Positions 35,057 to 45,558 of a stretch of DNA of 47,285 bases are shown piece after piece (positions within the stretch are counted from its first letter, which is position 1; each line of letters opens with the position of its first letter). A program made the translations under genes and the position numbers. The stretch comes from Klebsiella planticola ATCC 33531 (GTDB taxonomy: Bacteria > Pseudomonadota > Gammaproteobacteria > Enterobacterales > Enterobacteriaceae). Location of the stretch: NCBI RefSeq assembly GCF_000735435.1, contig NZ_JMPP01000044.1, positions 1 through 47,285 on the forward strand. The letters run 5' to 3'. Below the pieces are notes generated by a model. It was not told the origin of the DNA and made no database searches. It worked only from the letters and a program-made list of their open reading frames with translations.

Positions 35057-35095
35057 AAGTGGCTGGAATATAAAAACAATTTATTACAGCCACTT
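35057..35095 (-). terminator. Terminator of the ydcSTUV-patD operon
   Basis: On the minus strand AAGTGGCTG (35095-35087) pairs with CAGCCACTT (35065-35057) across 21 bases, followed by a T run. It begins 10 bases after the patD stop. Confidence 0.85.
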
Positions 35096-35104
35096 AACAT
35101 CACA

Positions 35105-36529
35105 TCAATGCTTTATCATCACATGACGCACGACGGTGTAGTCTTCCAGGCCGTACATCGACATATCCTTACCATAGCCGGAAAGTTTCTGCCCACCGTG
35201 CGGCATCTCGCTGACCAGCATAAAGTGCGTATTGACCCAGGTACAGCCGTACTGCAGACGCGCGCTCAGACGATGAGCCCTGCCCACATCGCGAGTCCAT
35301 ACCGACGAAGCCAGGCCGTACTGCGAGTCGTTGGCCCATGCCAGCACCTGATCTTCATCGCTGAACGACGTCACGCTGACCACCGGGCCAAACACCTCAC
35401 GCTGAACAATATCATCCTCTTGCTTTGCGCCAGCCAGCAGCGTCGGCTGATAGAAATATCCCTTGCCAGCCACCTGACTTCCTCCGGTCACCACCTGGAT
35501 ATGCGGTAACGCGCGTGCAGCTTCAACCGCTGCGCTGACCCGCTCCAGATGCGCCTGCGAACTCAGCGGCCCCAGTTCAGTGGCGGGATCGTCCGGCTGG
35601 CCAATTTTCAGCGTAGCCACGGCCGCGCCCAGTTTCTCCACCAGCCGATCGTAGATCCCCTGCTGGGCATAAATGCGACAGGCAGCGGTACAATCCTGCC
35701 CGGCATTATAAAAACCGAAGGTTCTCACCCCTTCCACCACGGCATCGATATCCGCATCGTCAAACACGATCACCGGCGCTTTGCCGCCCAGTTCCATATG
35801 CGTGCGTTTTATCGATGAAGCCGTATGGCCGATAATATGGGCGCCGGTGGCAATCGACCCGGTGAGCGACACCATGCGCACTTTCGGATGGCCGGTCAGC
35901 GGATCGCCCACGGTTTTACCTCGGCCAAACAGCACGTTCAGCACGCCGGCAGGGAGAATCTCTCTGGCCAGCTCAGCCAGCTTCAGCGCCGTCAGCGGCG
36001 TAATCTCTGACGGCTTGATGACCACGCAGTTGCCGGCCGCCAGCGCCGGCGCCAGCTTCCACGCAGCCATCATTAACGGATAGTTCCACGGCGCGATAGA
36101 GGCCACCACGCCAACCGGATCCCGGCGAATCATCGAGGTGTGCCCCTCCAGGTATTCGCCCGCCGCCATGCCCGGCAGACAGCGTACCGCGCCGGCAAAG
36201 AAGCGGAACACATCGGCGACGGCGGGCAGCTCATCGTTCATCACGCAGTGCAGCGGTTTACCGCAGTTTAAGGATTCCAGCTTCGCCAGCGCTTCAGCGT
36301 GGTCGGTAATCGCCTCCGCCAGCTTTAACAGAGAGTCCGCGCGGGTTTTCGGCGTCGTCTGGCTCCAGCTGACAAAAGCCCGATCCGCTGCCTCAACCGC
36401 CGCGTTGACCTGGGCCTCCGTGGCTTCCGCAATCTCCAGAATGACCTCACCATTAGCAGGATTGAATACTGGCACCATTTCGCCTTCACCCGCCACTAAC
36501 TCACCGTTAATCAAAAGGTTATGTTGCAT
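35105..36529 (-). CDS. patD: Gamma-aminobutyraldehyde dehydrogenase PatD
   Basis: A 474-residue NAD-dependent aldehyde dehydrogenase, same length as E. coli PatD (YdcW) and nearly identical. It oxidises 4-aminobutyraldehyde, formed from putrescine by the PatA transaminase, to GABA. Catalytic N149 (APWN), E246 (MELGGK) and C280 ([11 protein letters not shown]) are in place. It is the last gene of the ydcS-ydcT-ydcU-ydcV-patD operon, 22 bases after ydcV. Confidence 0.94.
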   Translation of the reverse strand: MQHNLLINGELVAGEGEMVPVFNPANGEVILEIAEATEAQVNAAVEAADRAFVSWSQTTPKTRADSLLKLAEAITDHAEALAKLESLNCGKPLHCVMNDELPAVADVFRFFAGAVRCLPGMAAGEYLEGHTSMIRRDPVGVVASIAPWNYPLMMAAWKLAPALAAGNCVVIKPSEITPLTALKLAELAREILPAGVLNVLFGRGKTVGDPLTGHPKVRMVSLTGSIATGAHIIGHTASSIKRTHMELGGKAPVIVFDDADIDAVVEGVRTFGFYNAGQDCTAACRIYAQQGIYDRLVEKLGAAVATLKIGQPDDPATELGPLSSQAHLERVSAAVEAARALPHIQVVTGGSQVAGKGYFYQPTLLAGAKQEDDIVQREVFGPVVSVTSFSDEDQVLAWANDSQYGLASSVWTRDVGRAHRLSARLQYGCTWVNTHFMLVSEMPHGGQKLSGYGKDMSMYGLEDYTVVRHVMIKH

Positions 36530-36551
36530 AGCATTATCCTGTAGAAATAAA

Positions 36552-37358
36552 TTATTTACTGTTTTCAGCGCTCATGTCGCTATCACGGGTAAGCCACCAG
36601 GCACCCAAAATGGGTATCGTCGTCACCAGCATCACCAGCAACGCGACCACGTTGGTCACCGGTACATCGCGCGGGCGCCCCAGCTGATTCAACAACCACA
36701 GCGGCAAGGTCCGCTCATGTCCGGCGGTAAATGTCGTAACGATAATTTCATCAAACGATAACGCGAACGCCAGCATTCCTCCCGCCAGCAGCGCCGATCC
36801 CAGATTCGGCAGCACCACATAGCGAAAGGTCTGCCAGCCCGTTGCGCCTAAATCCATTGATGCCTCCACCAGACTCCACGACGTCCGGCGAAAACGGGCG
36901 ATGACATTATTGAACACCACCACCACGCAAAACGTGGCATGCCCCACGACGATAGTGAGCAGGCCAGGTTCCAGATTAATCGCCTTAAAGGCCGTCAACA
37001 GCGCAAGTCCGGTAATAATCCCCGGCAGCGCGATCGGCAACAGCAGCAGTAACGACACGGCATTTTTGCCAAAAAACGTACTGCGCCATAATGCGCCTGC
37101 AGCCAACGTGCCAAGTACCAGCGCAATCGCCGTCGACATCGCGGCGATTTTAAGTGACAACGTCACGGCCTCGATAATATCGCTGCGCCCTGCCGCCTCG
37201 CTGAACCAGCGGAGCGTCAGCCCCTGAGGTGGAAAGCTAAAGGCGGCATCTTCGGTATTGAACGCATACAGCGCGATAATCAGCAGCGGAAAATGGAGGA
37301 AAATCACTCCGCCCCAGGTGGCGACTTTGAGGAACAGCGGTGCCCGTTCAGAGTGCAT
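36552..37358 (-). CDS. ydcV: ABC transporter permease YdcV
   Basis: A 268-residue inner-membrane permease with about six hydrophobic segments and an EAA loop ([22 protein letters not shown]). It matches E. coli YdcV and is of the PotC/PotI type. It pairs with YdcU to form the channel of a putrescine-like importer. Its start overlaps the end of ydcU by 11 bases. Confidence 0.93.
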   Translation of the reverse strand: MHSERAPLFLKVATWGGVIFLHFPLLIIALYAFNTEDAAFSFPPQGLTLRWFSEAAGRSDIIEAVTLSLKIAAMSTAIALVLGTLAAGALWRSTFFGKNAVSLLLLLPIALPGIITGLALLTAFKAINLEPGLLTIVVGHATFCVVVVFNNVIARFRRTSWSLVEASMDLGATGWQTFRYVVLPNLGSALLAGGMLAFALSFDEIIVTTFTAGHERTLPLWLLNQLGRPRDVPVTNVVALLVMLVTTIPILGAWWLTRDSDMSAENSK

Positions 37359-38277
37359 CGAACGCTCCCAGGCGCTTCACGAACGCCAGATAGAGGGCAA
37401 TCAGCACAATCGGTACCAGGGTAAATGCGGCTGCCATCGGCATGTTGCCGATCGCCCCCTGCTGGGAATAGACCATATTGCCAATAAAGAAGCCGGGCGG
37501 CCCCACCAGCTGCGGAACGATAAAGTCCCCCAGCGTCAGGGAGAAGGTAAAAATCGACCCGGCGGCAATGCCAGGGATCGCCAGCGGCAGAACCACGTGG
37601 CGGAACGTCTGCCGCGGGCGGGCGCCAAGATCGGCGGAAGCCTGAAGCAGCGAAGGCGGCAAGCGTTCCAGCGCCGCCTGTACCGGCAGGATCATAAACG
37701 GCAGCCAGATATAGACGAACACCAGAAAACGGCCGAGGCCTGAGGTCGACAGCGTATTTCCGCCGACCGCCGGAATCGTCAGTACCAGGTTCAACACCCC
37801 CTCCAGCCCGAGATGCCCGAGAAACCATTGCGCCACGCCATCTTTCGCCAGCAGTAACGTCCAGGCGTAGGCCTTCACGATATAGCTCGCCCACATGGGC
37901 AGCATGACGGCAATATAGAAGAATGCTTTCATTTTGCCGCGGGTATAGCGAGCCATATACCACGACATCGGCAAAGCCAGCACCGCGCTGGCAATCGTCA
38001 CCGACAGCGCCATCACCAGCGTGCGGACAATGATGTCGTAGTTCGCCGGATTAAACAGCGCTTTAAGGTTGGCAAGCGTCAGATCCGTGGTGACCGACAT
38101 GGTGAAATCATCAAAGGTATAGACGCTTTGCCACAGTAAAGTCAGCAGCGATCCCAGATAGACAATGCCGAACCACATTAACGGACCCAGCAGGAGTAAG
38201 AACAGGCCCAGCGATGGCCTGCGCCAGAAGAGTCCGGACAGACGCCCGGACGGCGCGCGTGGAATGACCATCGTCAT
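37348..38277 (-). CDS. ydcU: ABC transporter permease YdcU
   Basis: A 309-residue permease of PotB/PotH type (E. coli YdcU 313). The EAA loop is [21 protein letters not shown] set the start at the ATG at 38277, one base after the ydcT stop (TGAG-ATG), giving the E. coli-like N-terminus; the longer frame reads ydcT sequence in another frame. It works with YdcV. Confidence 0.92.
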   Translation of the reverse strand: MTMVIPRAPSGRLSGLFWRRPSLGLFLLLLGPLMWFGIVYLGSLLTLLWQSVYTFDDFTMSVTTDLTLANLKALFNPANYDIIVRTLVMALSVTIASAVLALPMSWYMARYTRGKMKAFFYIAVMLPMWASYIVKAYAWTLLLAKDGVAQWFLGHLGLEGVLNLVLTIPAVGGNTLSTSGLGRFLVFVYIWLPFMILPVQAALERLPPSLLQASADLGARPRQTFRHVVLPLAIPGIAAGSIFTFSLTLGDFIVPQLVGPPGFFIGNMVYSQQGAIGNMPMAAAFTLVPIVLIALYLAFVKRLGAFDAL

Positions 38278-38278
38278 C

Positions 38279-39292
38279 TCAGCCCCCTTGTTCCAAAGGC
38301 ACCATCGCCGAACGTGACCACGAAGCCAGCACCGTTTGTCCGGTCTGCGGCGCGCTGGATGCCATCCCGCCATCGCTGTTCGCCTGGCTGACCAGCAGCT
38401 TGTCGCCATTCGCCAGCTTCAGTTCGATACGCGTTGCGGCCCCCTGGTACTGAACCGCCTGCACCACGCCCTGAACCTGCACTTCTCCGCCGCTGTTCAG
38501 GCGAATATGTTCCGGTCGCAGTGACCAGACCCCGCGCATCCCGCACAGGCGGGCGGCAAGATCGCTATCAAATACGTTAGCGGTGCCGACGAAGCCGGCG
38601 ACAAACGCGGTTTTGGGACGCAGATAGAGATCGTGCGGGGCATCAACCTGCTCGATACGCCCGTTATTAAAGACCGCCACCCGGTCGGACATCGACAGCG
38701 CTTCGCCCTGGTCGTGGGTGACGAAGATAAAGGTGATCCCCAGCGTCTGCTGGAGCTTTTTTAGTTCAACCTGCATCTGCTCGCGCAGCTTTAGGTCCAG
38801 CGCGCCGAGCGGCTCATCAAGCAGCAGCACCCGCGGTTCATTCACCAGCGCACGGGCAATCGCCACCCGCTGCCGCTGTCCGCCGGAGAGCTGTGACGGT
38901 TTGCGGGTGTGCACAAAGCCGAGGGCCACCTTTTCCAGCGCCTCCTGCGCGCGAAAATGGCGCTCCTTTTTACCGATGCCTTTGACCATCAGTCCATAGG
39001 CAACGTTATCGAGGATCGACATATGCGGAAACAGCGCATAGTCCTGAAAGACGGTATTCACGTCGCGCTGCCACGGCGGCAGCTCACTGGCCTTGTGCCC
39101 GTAAATTGAAATCGCCCCGCCGGAGAGCTGCTCAAATCCGGCGATCAGCCGCAGGCAGGTGGTTTTGCCGGAGCCGGACGGCCCCAGCATGGAGAAAAAT
39201 TCGCCATCACGGATCCCCATGTTGACGCCGTCCACTGCGCGAACGTCACCATAGAAACGTGAGACGTTGTGAAACTCTACCGCGTACGTCAT
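38279..39292 (-). CDS. ydcT: ABC transporter ATP-binding protein YdcT
   Basis: A 337-residue ATPase, same length as E. coli YdcT. Walker A is GPSGSGKTT (about 37-45), the signature is LSGGQRQRVAIARA, Walker B is VLLLDEPLGALD, and a C-terminal TOBE-like regulatory region begins near residue 260 (LRPEHIRLN). It powers polyamine-type uptake by YdcSUV. Confidence 0.94.
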   Translation of the reverse strand: MTYAVEFHNVSRFYGDVRAVDGVNMGIRDGEFFSMLGPSGSGKTTCLRLIAGFEQLSGGAISIYGHKASELPPWQRDVNTVFQDYALFPHMSILDNVAYGLMVKGIGKKERHFRAQEALEKVALGFVHTRKPSQLSGGQRQRVAIARALVNEPRVLLLDEPLGALDLKLREQMQVELKKLQQTLGITFIFVTHDQGEALSMSDRVAVFNNGRIEQVDAPHDLYLRPKTAFVAGFVGTANVFDSDLAARLCGMRGVWSLRPEHIRLNSGGEVQVQGVVQAVQYQGAATRIELKLANGDKLLVSQANSDGGMASSAPQTGQTVLASWSRSAMVPLEQGG

Positions 39293-39309
39293 GTTCTGCC
39301 TCCGGCCGA

Positions 39310-40455
39310 TTACCGGCCGCCCATAATCGCGATATAGTCCTGTGTCCAGCGGCTGTAAGGTACGTATTTACCCCCTTCGGCTACCGGCGTTTTCCAGAAT
39401 GCAATTTTAGAGAACTCGTTGTAGCCATTGGTTTCGCAACCTTTGTCACCCAGTAGCGCGCTCGCCTTACAGCCTTGCGGTACCACCGGCAACGAGCCGA
39501 ACCACGCCGCCACGTCGCCCTGTACCTTCGGCGTCAGCGACCAGTTCATCCATTTATAGGCGCACACCGGGTGTCTGGCGTCGCTATGTAACATCGTGGT
39601 ATCCGCCCAGCCGGTCACCCCCTCTTTCGGGAAGACGGTGGCAACCGGCTGGCCGTCGGCTTTTAAGCCGTTGGCCTGGTATGGCCACGCGCTCGAGGCC
39701 ACCACGCCTTCGTTTTTGAAGTCGCTCATCTGAACGGTGGTGTCATGCCAGTAGCGGTGGATTAACCCATGCTGAGCGCGCAGCACCTTCAGCACCGCCT
39801 GATACTGTGCTTCGGTCAACTGGTAGGGATCGGTGATACCCAGCTGCGGCTGGGTGGCTTTCACGAATAGCGCCGCATCGGCAATATAGATAGGCCCGTC
39901 GTAGGCCTGGACGCGCCCTTGATTACTTTTACCATCGGAGAGTTTTTGCTCGACAAAGACCACGTTCCAGCTATCTGGCGGCGTCGGGAATATTTTGGTG
40001 TTGTACATCAGCAGGTTTGGTCCCCACTGGTACGGGGTGCCGTAAACTTTACCGCCGACGTTAAACCAGGCGCCTTTTTCAACGCGGGGGTCGAGGGTAG
40101 ACCAGTTGCTAATCAGGGCCGTATTAATGGGCTGCACCCGCTTGCCCATAATTAAGCGCAAGGAGGCGTCACCCGAGGCGGTGACCAGATCGTACCCTCC
40201 TTTCGCCATCAGGCTGACCATCTCATCGGAAGTGGCGGCCGTTTTCACATTCACCTGACATCCGCTCTCTTTTTCAAACTGGGTGACCCAGTCATAATTT
40301 TTATCCGTCTGGCCACGCTCGATATAGCCCGGCCAGGCGATAATATCGAGCCGGCCTTCTCCTTTATCCAGCGAAGCGGGCGGTTCAGCGGCCTGCGCGG
40401 TCAGGATCGCCATACCCAGCGCACAGAGGCTGCCACGGGCAATTTTTTTGCTCAT
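39310..40455 (-). CDS. ydcS: Periplasmic polyamine-type binding protein YdcS
   Basis: A 381-residue binding protein of the PotD/PotF family (E. coli YdcS 381). Signal peptide MSKKIARGSLCALGMAILTA, cleaved before AEPP. RLDIIAWPGYIERGQ and QWGPNLLMYN are conserved. Besides uptake, the E. coli protein has been reported to have poly-3-hydroxybutyrate synthase activity. AGGAG precedes the ATG. It heads the operon. Confidence 0.93.
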   Translation of the reverse strand: MSKKIARGSLCALGMAILTAQAAEPPASLDKGEGRLDIIAWPGYIERGQTDKNYDWVTQFEKESGCQVNVKTAATSDEMVSLMAKGGYDLVTASGDASLRLIMGKRVQPINTALISNWSTLDPRVEKGAWFNVGGKVYGTPYQWGPNLLMYNTKIFPTPPDSWNVVFVEQKLSDGKSNQGRVQAYDGPIYIADAALFVKATQPQLGITDPYQLTEAQYQAVLKVLRAQHGLIHRYWHDTTVQMSDFKNEGVVASSAWPYQANGLKADGQPVATVFPKEGVTGWADTTMLHSDARHPVCAYKWMNWSLTPKVQGDVAAWFGSLPVVPQGCKASALLGDKGCETNGYNEFSKIAFWKTPVAEGGKYVPYSRWTQDYIAIMGGR

Positions 40456-40759
40456 CGGGTGTTACTCCTGTCACAATAAAATTAGCGGCAGCCGTGCCGT
40501 AAAAATATCTCCCTTAATAACCATAGACGGCGCACTTACGCCCCCCGGAGAAATTTATTCAGGTTGTGACAAGGGGCGCATTCCACAAAAATCGATGAAT
40601 ACCTGGCAACAATATGGATTATAGACAAGGAGTTAGAGGCAGGATACGACTATGCGTATTTCCTATGACCACGGCCGGTAAAATATTAACCGGCCGGGCT
40701 TGATAATAATATTTAGTTATTTCATCAGCGGCTGTTTAGCCGTATAAAAATTCAGATCT
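40456..40759. other. Intergenic region between ydcR and ydcS
   Basis: A 304-base AT-rich gap holding the ydcS promoter. It has an 8-base inverted repeat CGGCCGGT/ACCGGCCG (40672-40696) and, on the minus strand at 40498-40485, GG-N10-GC spacing like a sigma-54 promoter. No gene seen. Confidence 0.5.
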
Positions 40760-42172
40760 TCAGCTCAGCTGCTCACGAATAAGTTCGCCGAGTCGTTTAA
40801 CCCCTTGTTCTTCTCTTTCTCCCCAGCCCCACGCGGTATTAAAGCGGAAAAAAGAGGTCCAGCTGGCGGTGGTAGAAAACATTTTCCCGGGGGCAATACT
40901 GATGTTATCGCGCAATGCCCTGGCGCTCAGCTCTCCGGCATCAGCCCCTTCCGGCAGTTCGAGCCACAAAAAGTAGCCGCTGTCGCTGTGATGGATTTTC
41001 ACCTCGGCGGGCAGATGGCGCAGCAGCGCCTGCCAGGCCTGCTGTTTACGCTCAGCCAGCTGGCGACGCAGGCGGCGGAGATGGGCGTCATAGCGCCGGG
41101 TAGAGAGGTAATCGACCAGCGCCATCTGCATCGGCGAACTGGTGGAGAGCGTGCTCATTAACTGCAGCTGCTGAATACGTCGGGCATGTTTACCGGCCGC
41201 CACCCAGCCGATTCGAAAACCGGGCACCAGGCATTTTGAGAACGAACTGCAGTGCAGCGTCATCTCCTGCCGGTCCCAGAATTTGGCGGGGAGCGGTTTT
41301 TCGCGGCCAAAATAGAGTTCGCTGTAGACATCATCTTCAATCAGCACCACGTTATAGCGCGCCAGCAGATCCACCAGCTGCGCCTTTTTCGCCGCACTCA
41401 GCGTAAAGCCGAGCGGATTCTGTCCGTTGGTCATCAGCCAGCAGGCCTTAACCGGGTAACTCTGCAAGGCCTGCTCCAGCGCGGCTAAATCAATCCCCTC
41501 TTTGACATCCGTCGCCACCGACAGCGCTTTCAACCGCAGCCTTTCCAGCGCCTGCAGCGCGCCGTAAAAACAGGGGTTTTCCACCACCACCCAGTCTCCT
41601 GGCTCCGTCACCGCCTGCAGGCTGAGATTCAGCGCTTCCAGGGCACCCGCGGTAATAACGATTTCGTCCGGCGAGATATTCATCCCCTGCAGCGCGTAGC
41701 GCCGGGCAATCGCGTGGCGCAGCTCATCATTGCCCGGCGGCAGATTCTCAATGACGCTCATGGCGGTCGCAGTTTTGCTCACCTGCGCCAGCGATCGATT
41801 AAGCTGCTGGAGCGGAAACAGTCGCGGGTCGGGAAATGCCGAGGCGAAGGGCAGCATCGAAGCCCGGCGGCTGGCCTGCAGCACCTCAAAAATGTAGGTG
41901 TTGATATCCACCGCTTCATCACGGGTCACCTGCGCAGGCGGTGGCGGCTGGCGGAGTCTGACTGGTTTTGGCGCCACGTAGTAGCCGGACTGCGGACGGG
42001 CAATAATCCGGCCCTGACTTTCCAGCAGCTGGTAGGCATGGCTGACGGTCATAAAACTCATCCCGCTGCTAACTACCTGCTCGCGTAGCGAAGGCAGCCG
42101 ATCGCCGGGTTGCCAGACGCCGAGCGCAATCTGTTCGGTCAACTGCTGCGCAAGCTGCTGATACTTTTTCAT
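40760..42172 (-). CDS. ydcR: MocR/GntR-type PLP-dependent regulator YdcR
   Basis: A 470-residue fusion: an N-terminal GntR winged HTH (about 1-70, with GVWQPGDRLPSLREQV) and a C-terminal type-I aminotransferase-like domain (about 110-470). The PLP-lysine is in the motif SSFSKCLVPGFRIGW. It matches E. coli YdcR (468). MocR proteins control genes near them in answer to PLP-bound amines or amino acids, so the adjacent ydcSTUV-patD operon is a likely target, although ydcR lies upstream on the same strand. Confidence 0.93.
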   Translation of the reverse strand: MKKYQQLAQQLTEQIALGVWQPGDRLPSLREQVVSSGMSFMTVSHAYQLLESQGRIIARPQSGYYVAPKPVRLRQPPPPAQVTRDEAVDINTYIFEVLQASRRASMLPFASAFPDPRLFPLQQLNRSLAQVSKTATAMSVIENLPPGNDELRHAIARRYALQGMNISPDEIVITAGALEALNLSLQAVTEPGDWVVVENPCFYGALQALERLRLKALSVATDVKEGIDLAALEQALQSYPVKACWLMTNGQNPLGFTLSAAKKAQLVDLLARYNVVLIEDDVYSELYFGREKPLPAKFWDRQEMTLHCSSFSKCLVPGFRIGWVAAGKHARRIQQLQLMSTLSTSSPMQMALVDYLSTRRYDAHLRRLRRQLAERKQQAWQALLRHLPAEVKIHHSDSGYFLWLELPEGADAGELSARALRDNISIAPGKMFSTTASWTSFFRFNTAWGWGEREEQGVKRLGELIREQLS

Positions 42173-42363
42173 GAGGAGTCTCGCGGTTCAGGTTTGCGCC
42201 TATAGTATATCAGCAATGAAAAAATAGCCGTTTATAAAAACTGTTATAGCTCTGGTCGCGCCGATTTCTGGTCCCGACGCTATCGACACTGGCTATTTTT
42301 TAGATCTTATGCTTAACAAATGAGTTACATGTCACAAATTGCACGTAAAGCTTTCCCGGCGCT

Positions 42364-42392
42364 TTGACACCCGCCGTTCACCGCTCTAGAGT
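42364..42392 (+). promoter_or_regulatory. Sigma-70-type promoter for the MFS-kinase-dehydrogenase operon
   Basis: TTGACA (42364-42369) and TAGAGT (42387-42392) are 17 bases apart; the -35 is perfect, the -10 has four of six. TGAGTTACATGTCACA (42321-42336), with a perfect right CRP half-site, lies upstream. The start codon is about 110 bases further on. Confidence 0.5.
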
Positions 42393-42502
42393 TCAGCCTA
42401 CAGATTTTAGATTAGAGACTATCTGTCATTCATTAAGATGGTCTCTCATTGCCTTTCCTGTATGTAGCGGCCTTCTTTCGAATATTTGCAAAGGGGACCG
42501 CT

Positions 42503-43978
42503 ATGTCTGTTCATAAAAATACAAGCAAAAAAAATATTCGCGGCATTGACGATATAATTCAGTTTATCGATGCACAGCCGAATATTACAGGTAAAGCCGG
42601 CATTATCTGGTGGCTGGCACTCGGCGGGTTATTTTTAGACGCCTTCTCTAATTCAGCATTAAGCGCCGGGCTCAATCCGATGACCCGGGATTTACAGCTA
42701 AGCGCTACGGACGTGGCGATGCTGACCTCTTTTTCTTCATGGATTGCCATTATTTTTAATCCCGTCGGCGGCTGGATCGCCGACCGCTGGGGGCGGGTCA
42801 CGCCGCTGATTGCGGCAAAAATATGTGCCGTTCTCGGTGCCATTCTCGTCACTTTCTCCCATGATTTCAATTTGATACTTACTGGCCGATTCTTTGTGGG
42901 CATAGCCTACGGCATGGATTTCGCGGTGGCGATGGCGCTGCTCGCGGAGTTTACCCCGGCGCGCTTTAAAAGCCGGCTCAATACCTGGCAAGGAGTCTGG
43001 TATGTCGCCGTCTGCTTAAATCTGGTACTGGCGTTGTTATTTTATTCATGGCAGGTCGGCGATACTATCTGGCGCTATTCGGTGGCCGCAACCGCGCTTT
43101 GCGGAATAATCATTTTGCTGCTGCAAATACGTTATCTGGTTGAAAGTCCGGTGTGGTTAGCGCGTAAATCGCGCTTGCCTGATGCGGTCACAGCGATGCA
43201 AAAAATATATGGCGATCGTTTTATTCTCGCCCCCACCAGCGAACAAAAACCGATAATTGGCCAGGCGCAAAAAGGAATTAAAAACGTTTTGCTTATTTTT
43301 CGCGGTGTCTATTTACCTCGTACAATTCTGGCATCGACGGTACAGATCTGTCAGTCGATTCAATATTTCGGCGTGGGCTGGTATCTCCCGGTCATCAGCG
43401 CCAGTCTGTTCGGTAAAAACTTTGTCTACGCAACGCTTGGTTCACTATTTTTTAACATATTCGGTATTGTCGGCGGTTTTCTGTCACCGGAGATCGGTCG
43501 TCGTCTCGGTCTGCGCCGCTCCTCCGCTATCGGCTTCGCCATCGCTTTTCTGGTCCTGCTCACTCTCGGTTTGTTCAGCGACGGCATGCCGCTGTGGGTA
43601 TCGCTGATGGTACCGGCTCTGTTTATTCTGTTTCATTCCGGCGGTCCGGGCGCCAACGGTAAGAGTCTGTCTTCTCTCTCCTTTCGCAGCGAATTACGCG
43701 CCGGAGCCAACGGCATCGTCGGCGCGTTAGGGGCGATTGGCGCTGCCATCGGTCTGTTTGTTTTCCCCATCTTTCGTGAAATGTACGGGCTACAGTCGAC
43801 CTTTTTGATCATGTCGGCCGTCCCGCTTTGCGCCAGCATCGTCTGCTTCGTTATCTCCTGGGATCCGACGCGCACCACGATCCAACCGGATAACGAACCT
43901 GGCGCGCCGCAATTTTTACCCCCATCCCATCCCCCCCTGCAGCCTGTCGCGCAGGAAACAGGCCGAGGCACAAAATGA
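42503..43978 (+). CDS. MFS sugar/polyol-type transporter
   Basis: A 491-residue inner-membrane protein with about 12 hydrophobic segments. The MFS loop motif is GGWIADRWGRVTPLIAAK, and LLAEFTPARFKSRLNTWQG follows helix 4, as in the metabolite:H+ symporter branch (YaaU, sugar porters). The start at 42503 has AAGGGG about 8 bases upstream; the in-frame start 54 bases earlier has none. Its stop overlaps the kinase ATG by 4 bases, so it probably imports the kinase substrate. The C-terminal tail is Pro-rich. Exact substrate unknown. Confidence 0.85.
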   Translation: MSVHKNTSKKNIRGIDDIIQFIDAQPNITGKAGIIWWLALGGLFLDAFSNSALSAGLNPMTRDLQLSATDVAMLTSFSSWIAIIFNPVGGWIADRWGRVTPLIAAKICAVLGAILVTFSHDFNLILTGRFFVGIAYGMDFAVAMALLAEFTPARFKSRLNTWQGVWYVAVCLNLVLALLFYSWQVGDTIWRYSVAATALCGIIILLLQIRYLVESPVWLARKSRLPDAVTAMQKIYGDRFILAPTSEQKPIIGQAQKGIKNVLLIFRGVYLPRTILASTVQICQSIQYFGVGWYLPVISASLFGKNFVYATLGSLFFNIFGIVGGFLSPEIGRRLGLRRSSAIGFAIAFLVLLTLGLFSDGMPLWVSLMVPALFILFHSGGPGANGKSLSSLSFRSELRAGANGIVGALGAIGAAIGLFVFPIFREMYGLQSTFLIMSAVPLCASIVCFVISWDPTRTTIQPDNEPGAPQFLPPSHPPLQPVAQETGRGTK

Positions 43979-45504
43979 ATGCACCGCAAAACGTTATTCT
44001 GTCGATTGATGAAGGTACTTCCGGCACCCGCGCGGCGGTCGTCGGCCAGGACGGACAGGTTCACTGTCTGGAATATCACCCGCTTCGAGTCATCAGCCCA
44101 CGTCACGGCGTGGTGGAACAAGATGCCAACGAGATCCTGACTATGACGCTGGCGGTATGTCGCAAGACCATCGCCAAGGCGCAAAGCCGCAACATGCGCA
44201 TTCAGGCACTTGCTATCGCCACCCAGCGCTCCACCGCCGTACTCTGGGATCGCGAGAGCGGCCAGGCGCTGGTGCCGGCGATGGTCTGGCAAGATGCTCG
44301 CTATGCCCGGACACTGGCGGACAAAGCCGGCGAATGGGACCAACCGTTGCTGAATCACACCGGCCGTCCGGTGGGGATTCGCTCGCCGTACCTGTGGGCC
44401 GCCCGCCATATTGCCGACACCCCGGCGATCGCAGCGGCGCACCGGGCCGGACGCCTGATGTTTGGGACCATCGATAGCTGGCTGCTCTGGCATCTCACCG
44501 AGGAGCGGCGCTGTCTGTCCACGCCGACCAATGCCACCTCGGCCGGCGCCTATCAGCTACGGGATCACCGTTACTACGCCCCGTGGCTGGCAGAGCTGGC
44601 CTTCCCGAGCGGACTGTTACCCACTCTGGTCGATGATGGGGAGATACTCGGCACCACGCAAAAATCGTTGCTCGGCATCGCCGTGCCGGTACTGGCCTGC
44701 ATGGGCGATCAGTTTGCCGGCGCCGTCGGTCTGGGCTGCATCGCGCGCGGTCAATCCTTGTGTATGCACGGCACCGGCAGTTTTGTCGATCTGCTGGTTG
44801 GCGACCAGCTCCCGGCACTGCACGAGGCCGGTGAAAGCACGCTGGTGATGACCGCCAGACGCCAGCATGGGAAATCCCACTATTCCGTCGAAACCTTCGT
44901 CCCCACCAGCGGATCCGCCCTTAACTGGGTATGTGAAAATCTGGGCTGGTTCGACACCCCGGAGCAGATCAGCGATCTGGCAGCGCAAACCGCCAGCGCT
45001 GGCGGCGTAAGCTTTATTCCGGCGCTAACCGGGCTTCGGGTTCCGGTGCTGCAACCGCAGGCCCGCGCCTCGCTCAACGGTATTTCCATCTCCAGCACCC
45101 GCGCGCAGATAGCCCGGGCGATTCTCGAAGGCATCGCCCATTCGGTGGCCGCCTGCATTCGCGCCAACGAACAGGCCACCGGCCTCAGCGTCAGTGAACT
45201 GGTGGTGGGTGGTGGAATGTCCAACAGCGACACCCTGATGCAAATTCAGGCCGATCTGAGCGGCATTCCGGTTCTCAGAATGGCCGAAACGGCGCGCGCC
45301 AGCCTGCGAGGAGCCGCGTTTCTCGCCGGTTCCGGCGGTCTGCTCTGGGACTCATTACACGCGGCCTGTCAGACCGTGCAGGTCGCCCGTCGATTTATGC
45401 CATCCATAGATGGTGAATGCCGCCGGCAGCAGCGAACCCTCTGGGAGAGCCGTATCGCCCAGGAGCTGGCCACGGCCGCCACCCCATCTCATAATCAGGA
45501 GTAA
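43975..45504 (+). CDS. FGGY-family carbohydrate kinase (glycerol/erythritol kinase-like)
   Basis: A 509-residue kinase. N-terminal phosphate loop ILSIDEGTSGTRAAVV (residues about 8-23), GTIDSWLLWHLT in the mid region, CMGDQFAGAVGLG and the adenosine-binding GGGMSNSDTLMQIQADLSG near the C-terminus. This is the FGGY fold in the glycerol-kinase-like branch. With a GlpD-like dehydrogenase next to it, the phosphorylated product is probably a polyol phosphate, as in erythritol (EryA/EryB) or glycerol use. The sugar is not determined. Confidence 0.88.
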   Translation: MNAPQNVILSIDEGTSGTRAAVVGQDGQVHCLEYHPLRVISPRHGVVEQDANEILTMTLAVCRKTIAKAQSRNMRIQALAIATQRSTAVLWDRESGQALVPAMVWQDARYARTLADKAGEWDQPLLNHTGRPVGIRSPYLWAARHIADTPAIAAAHRAGRLMFGTIDSWLLWHLTEERRCLSTPTNATSAGAYQLRDHRYYAPWLAELAFPSGLLPTLVDDGEILGTTQKSLLGIAVPVLACMGDQFAGAVGLGCIARGQSLCMHGTGSFVDLLVGDQLPALHEAGESTLVMTARRQHGKSHYSVETFVPTSGSALNWVCENLGWFDTPEQISDLAAQTASAGGVSFIPALTGLRVPVLQPQARASLNGISISSTRAQIARAILEGIAHSVAACIRANEQATGLSVSELVVGGGMSNSDTLMQIQADLSGIPVLRMAETARASLRGAAFLAGSGGLLWDSLHAACQTVQVARRFMPSIDGECRRQQRTLWESRIAQELATAATPSHNQE

Positions 45505-45512
45505 AGGCGTTG

Positions 45513-45536
45513 ATGAAGTTTTTTTCCGTCCCGTAA
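45513..45536 (+). other. Seven-codon open frame with good ribosome-binding site (displaced start?)
   Basis: ATG at 45513 follows AAAGG 5 bases upstream and AGGAG 11 bases upstream. It reads MKFFSVP and stops at 45536 because of a run of seven T (45519-45525). With six T the frame would run into the GlpD-like gene as MKFFPSRKANKARSEMF. It is either a frameshifted true start or a leader peptide. Confidence 0.45.
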
Positions 45537-45558
45537 AGCCAACAAAGCGCGCAGCGAG

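Noticed and set aside
34789-35103. 104-residue minus-strand reading frame starting MMLSGCNKLF
   Set aside because: Its first part lies inside the patD terminator stem-loop and no ribosome-binding site is present; the remainder has no recognisable family.
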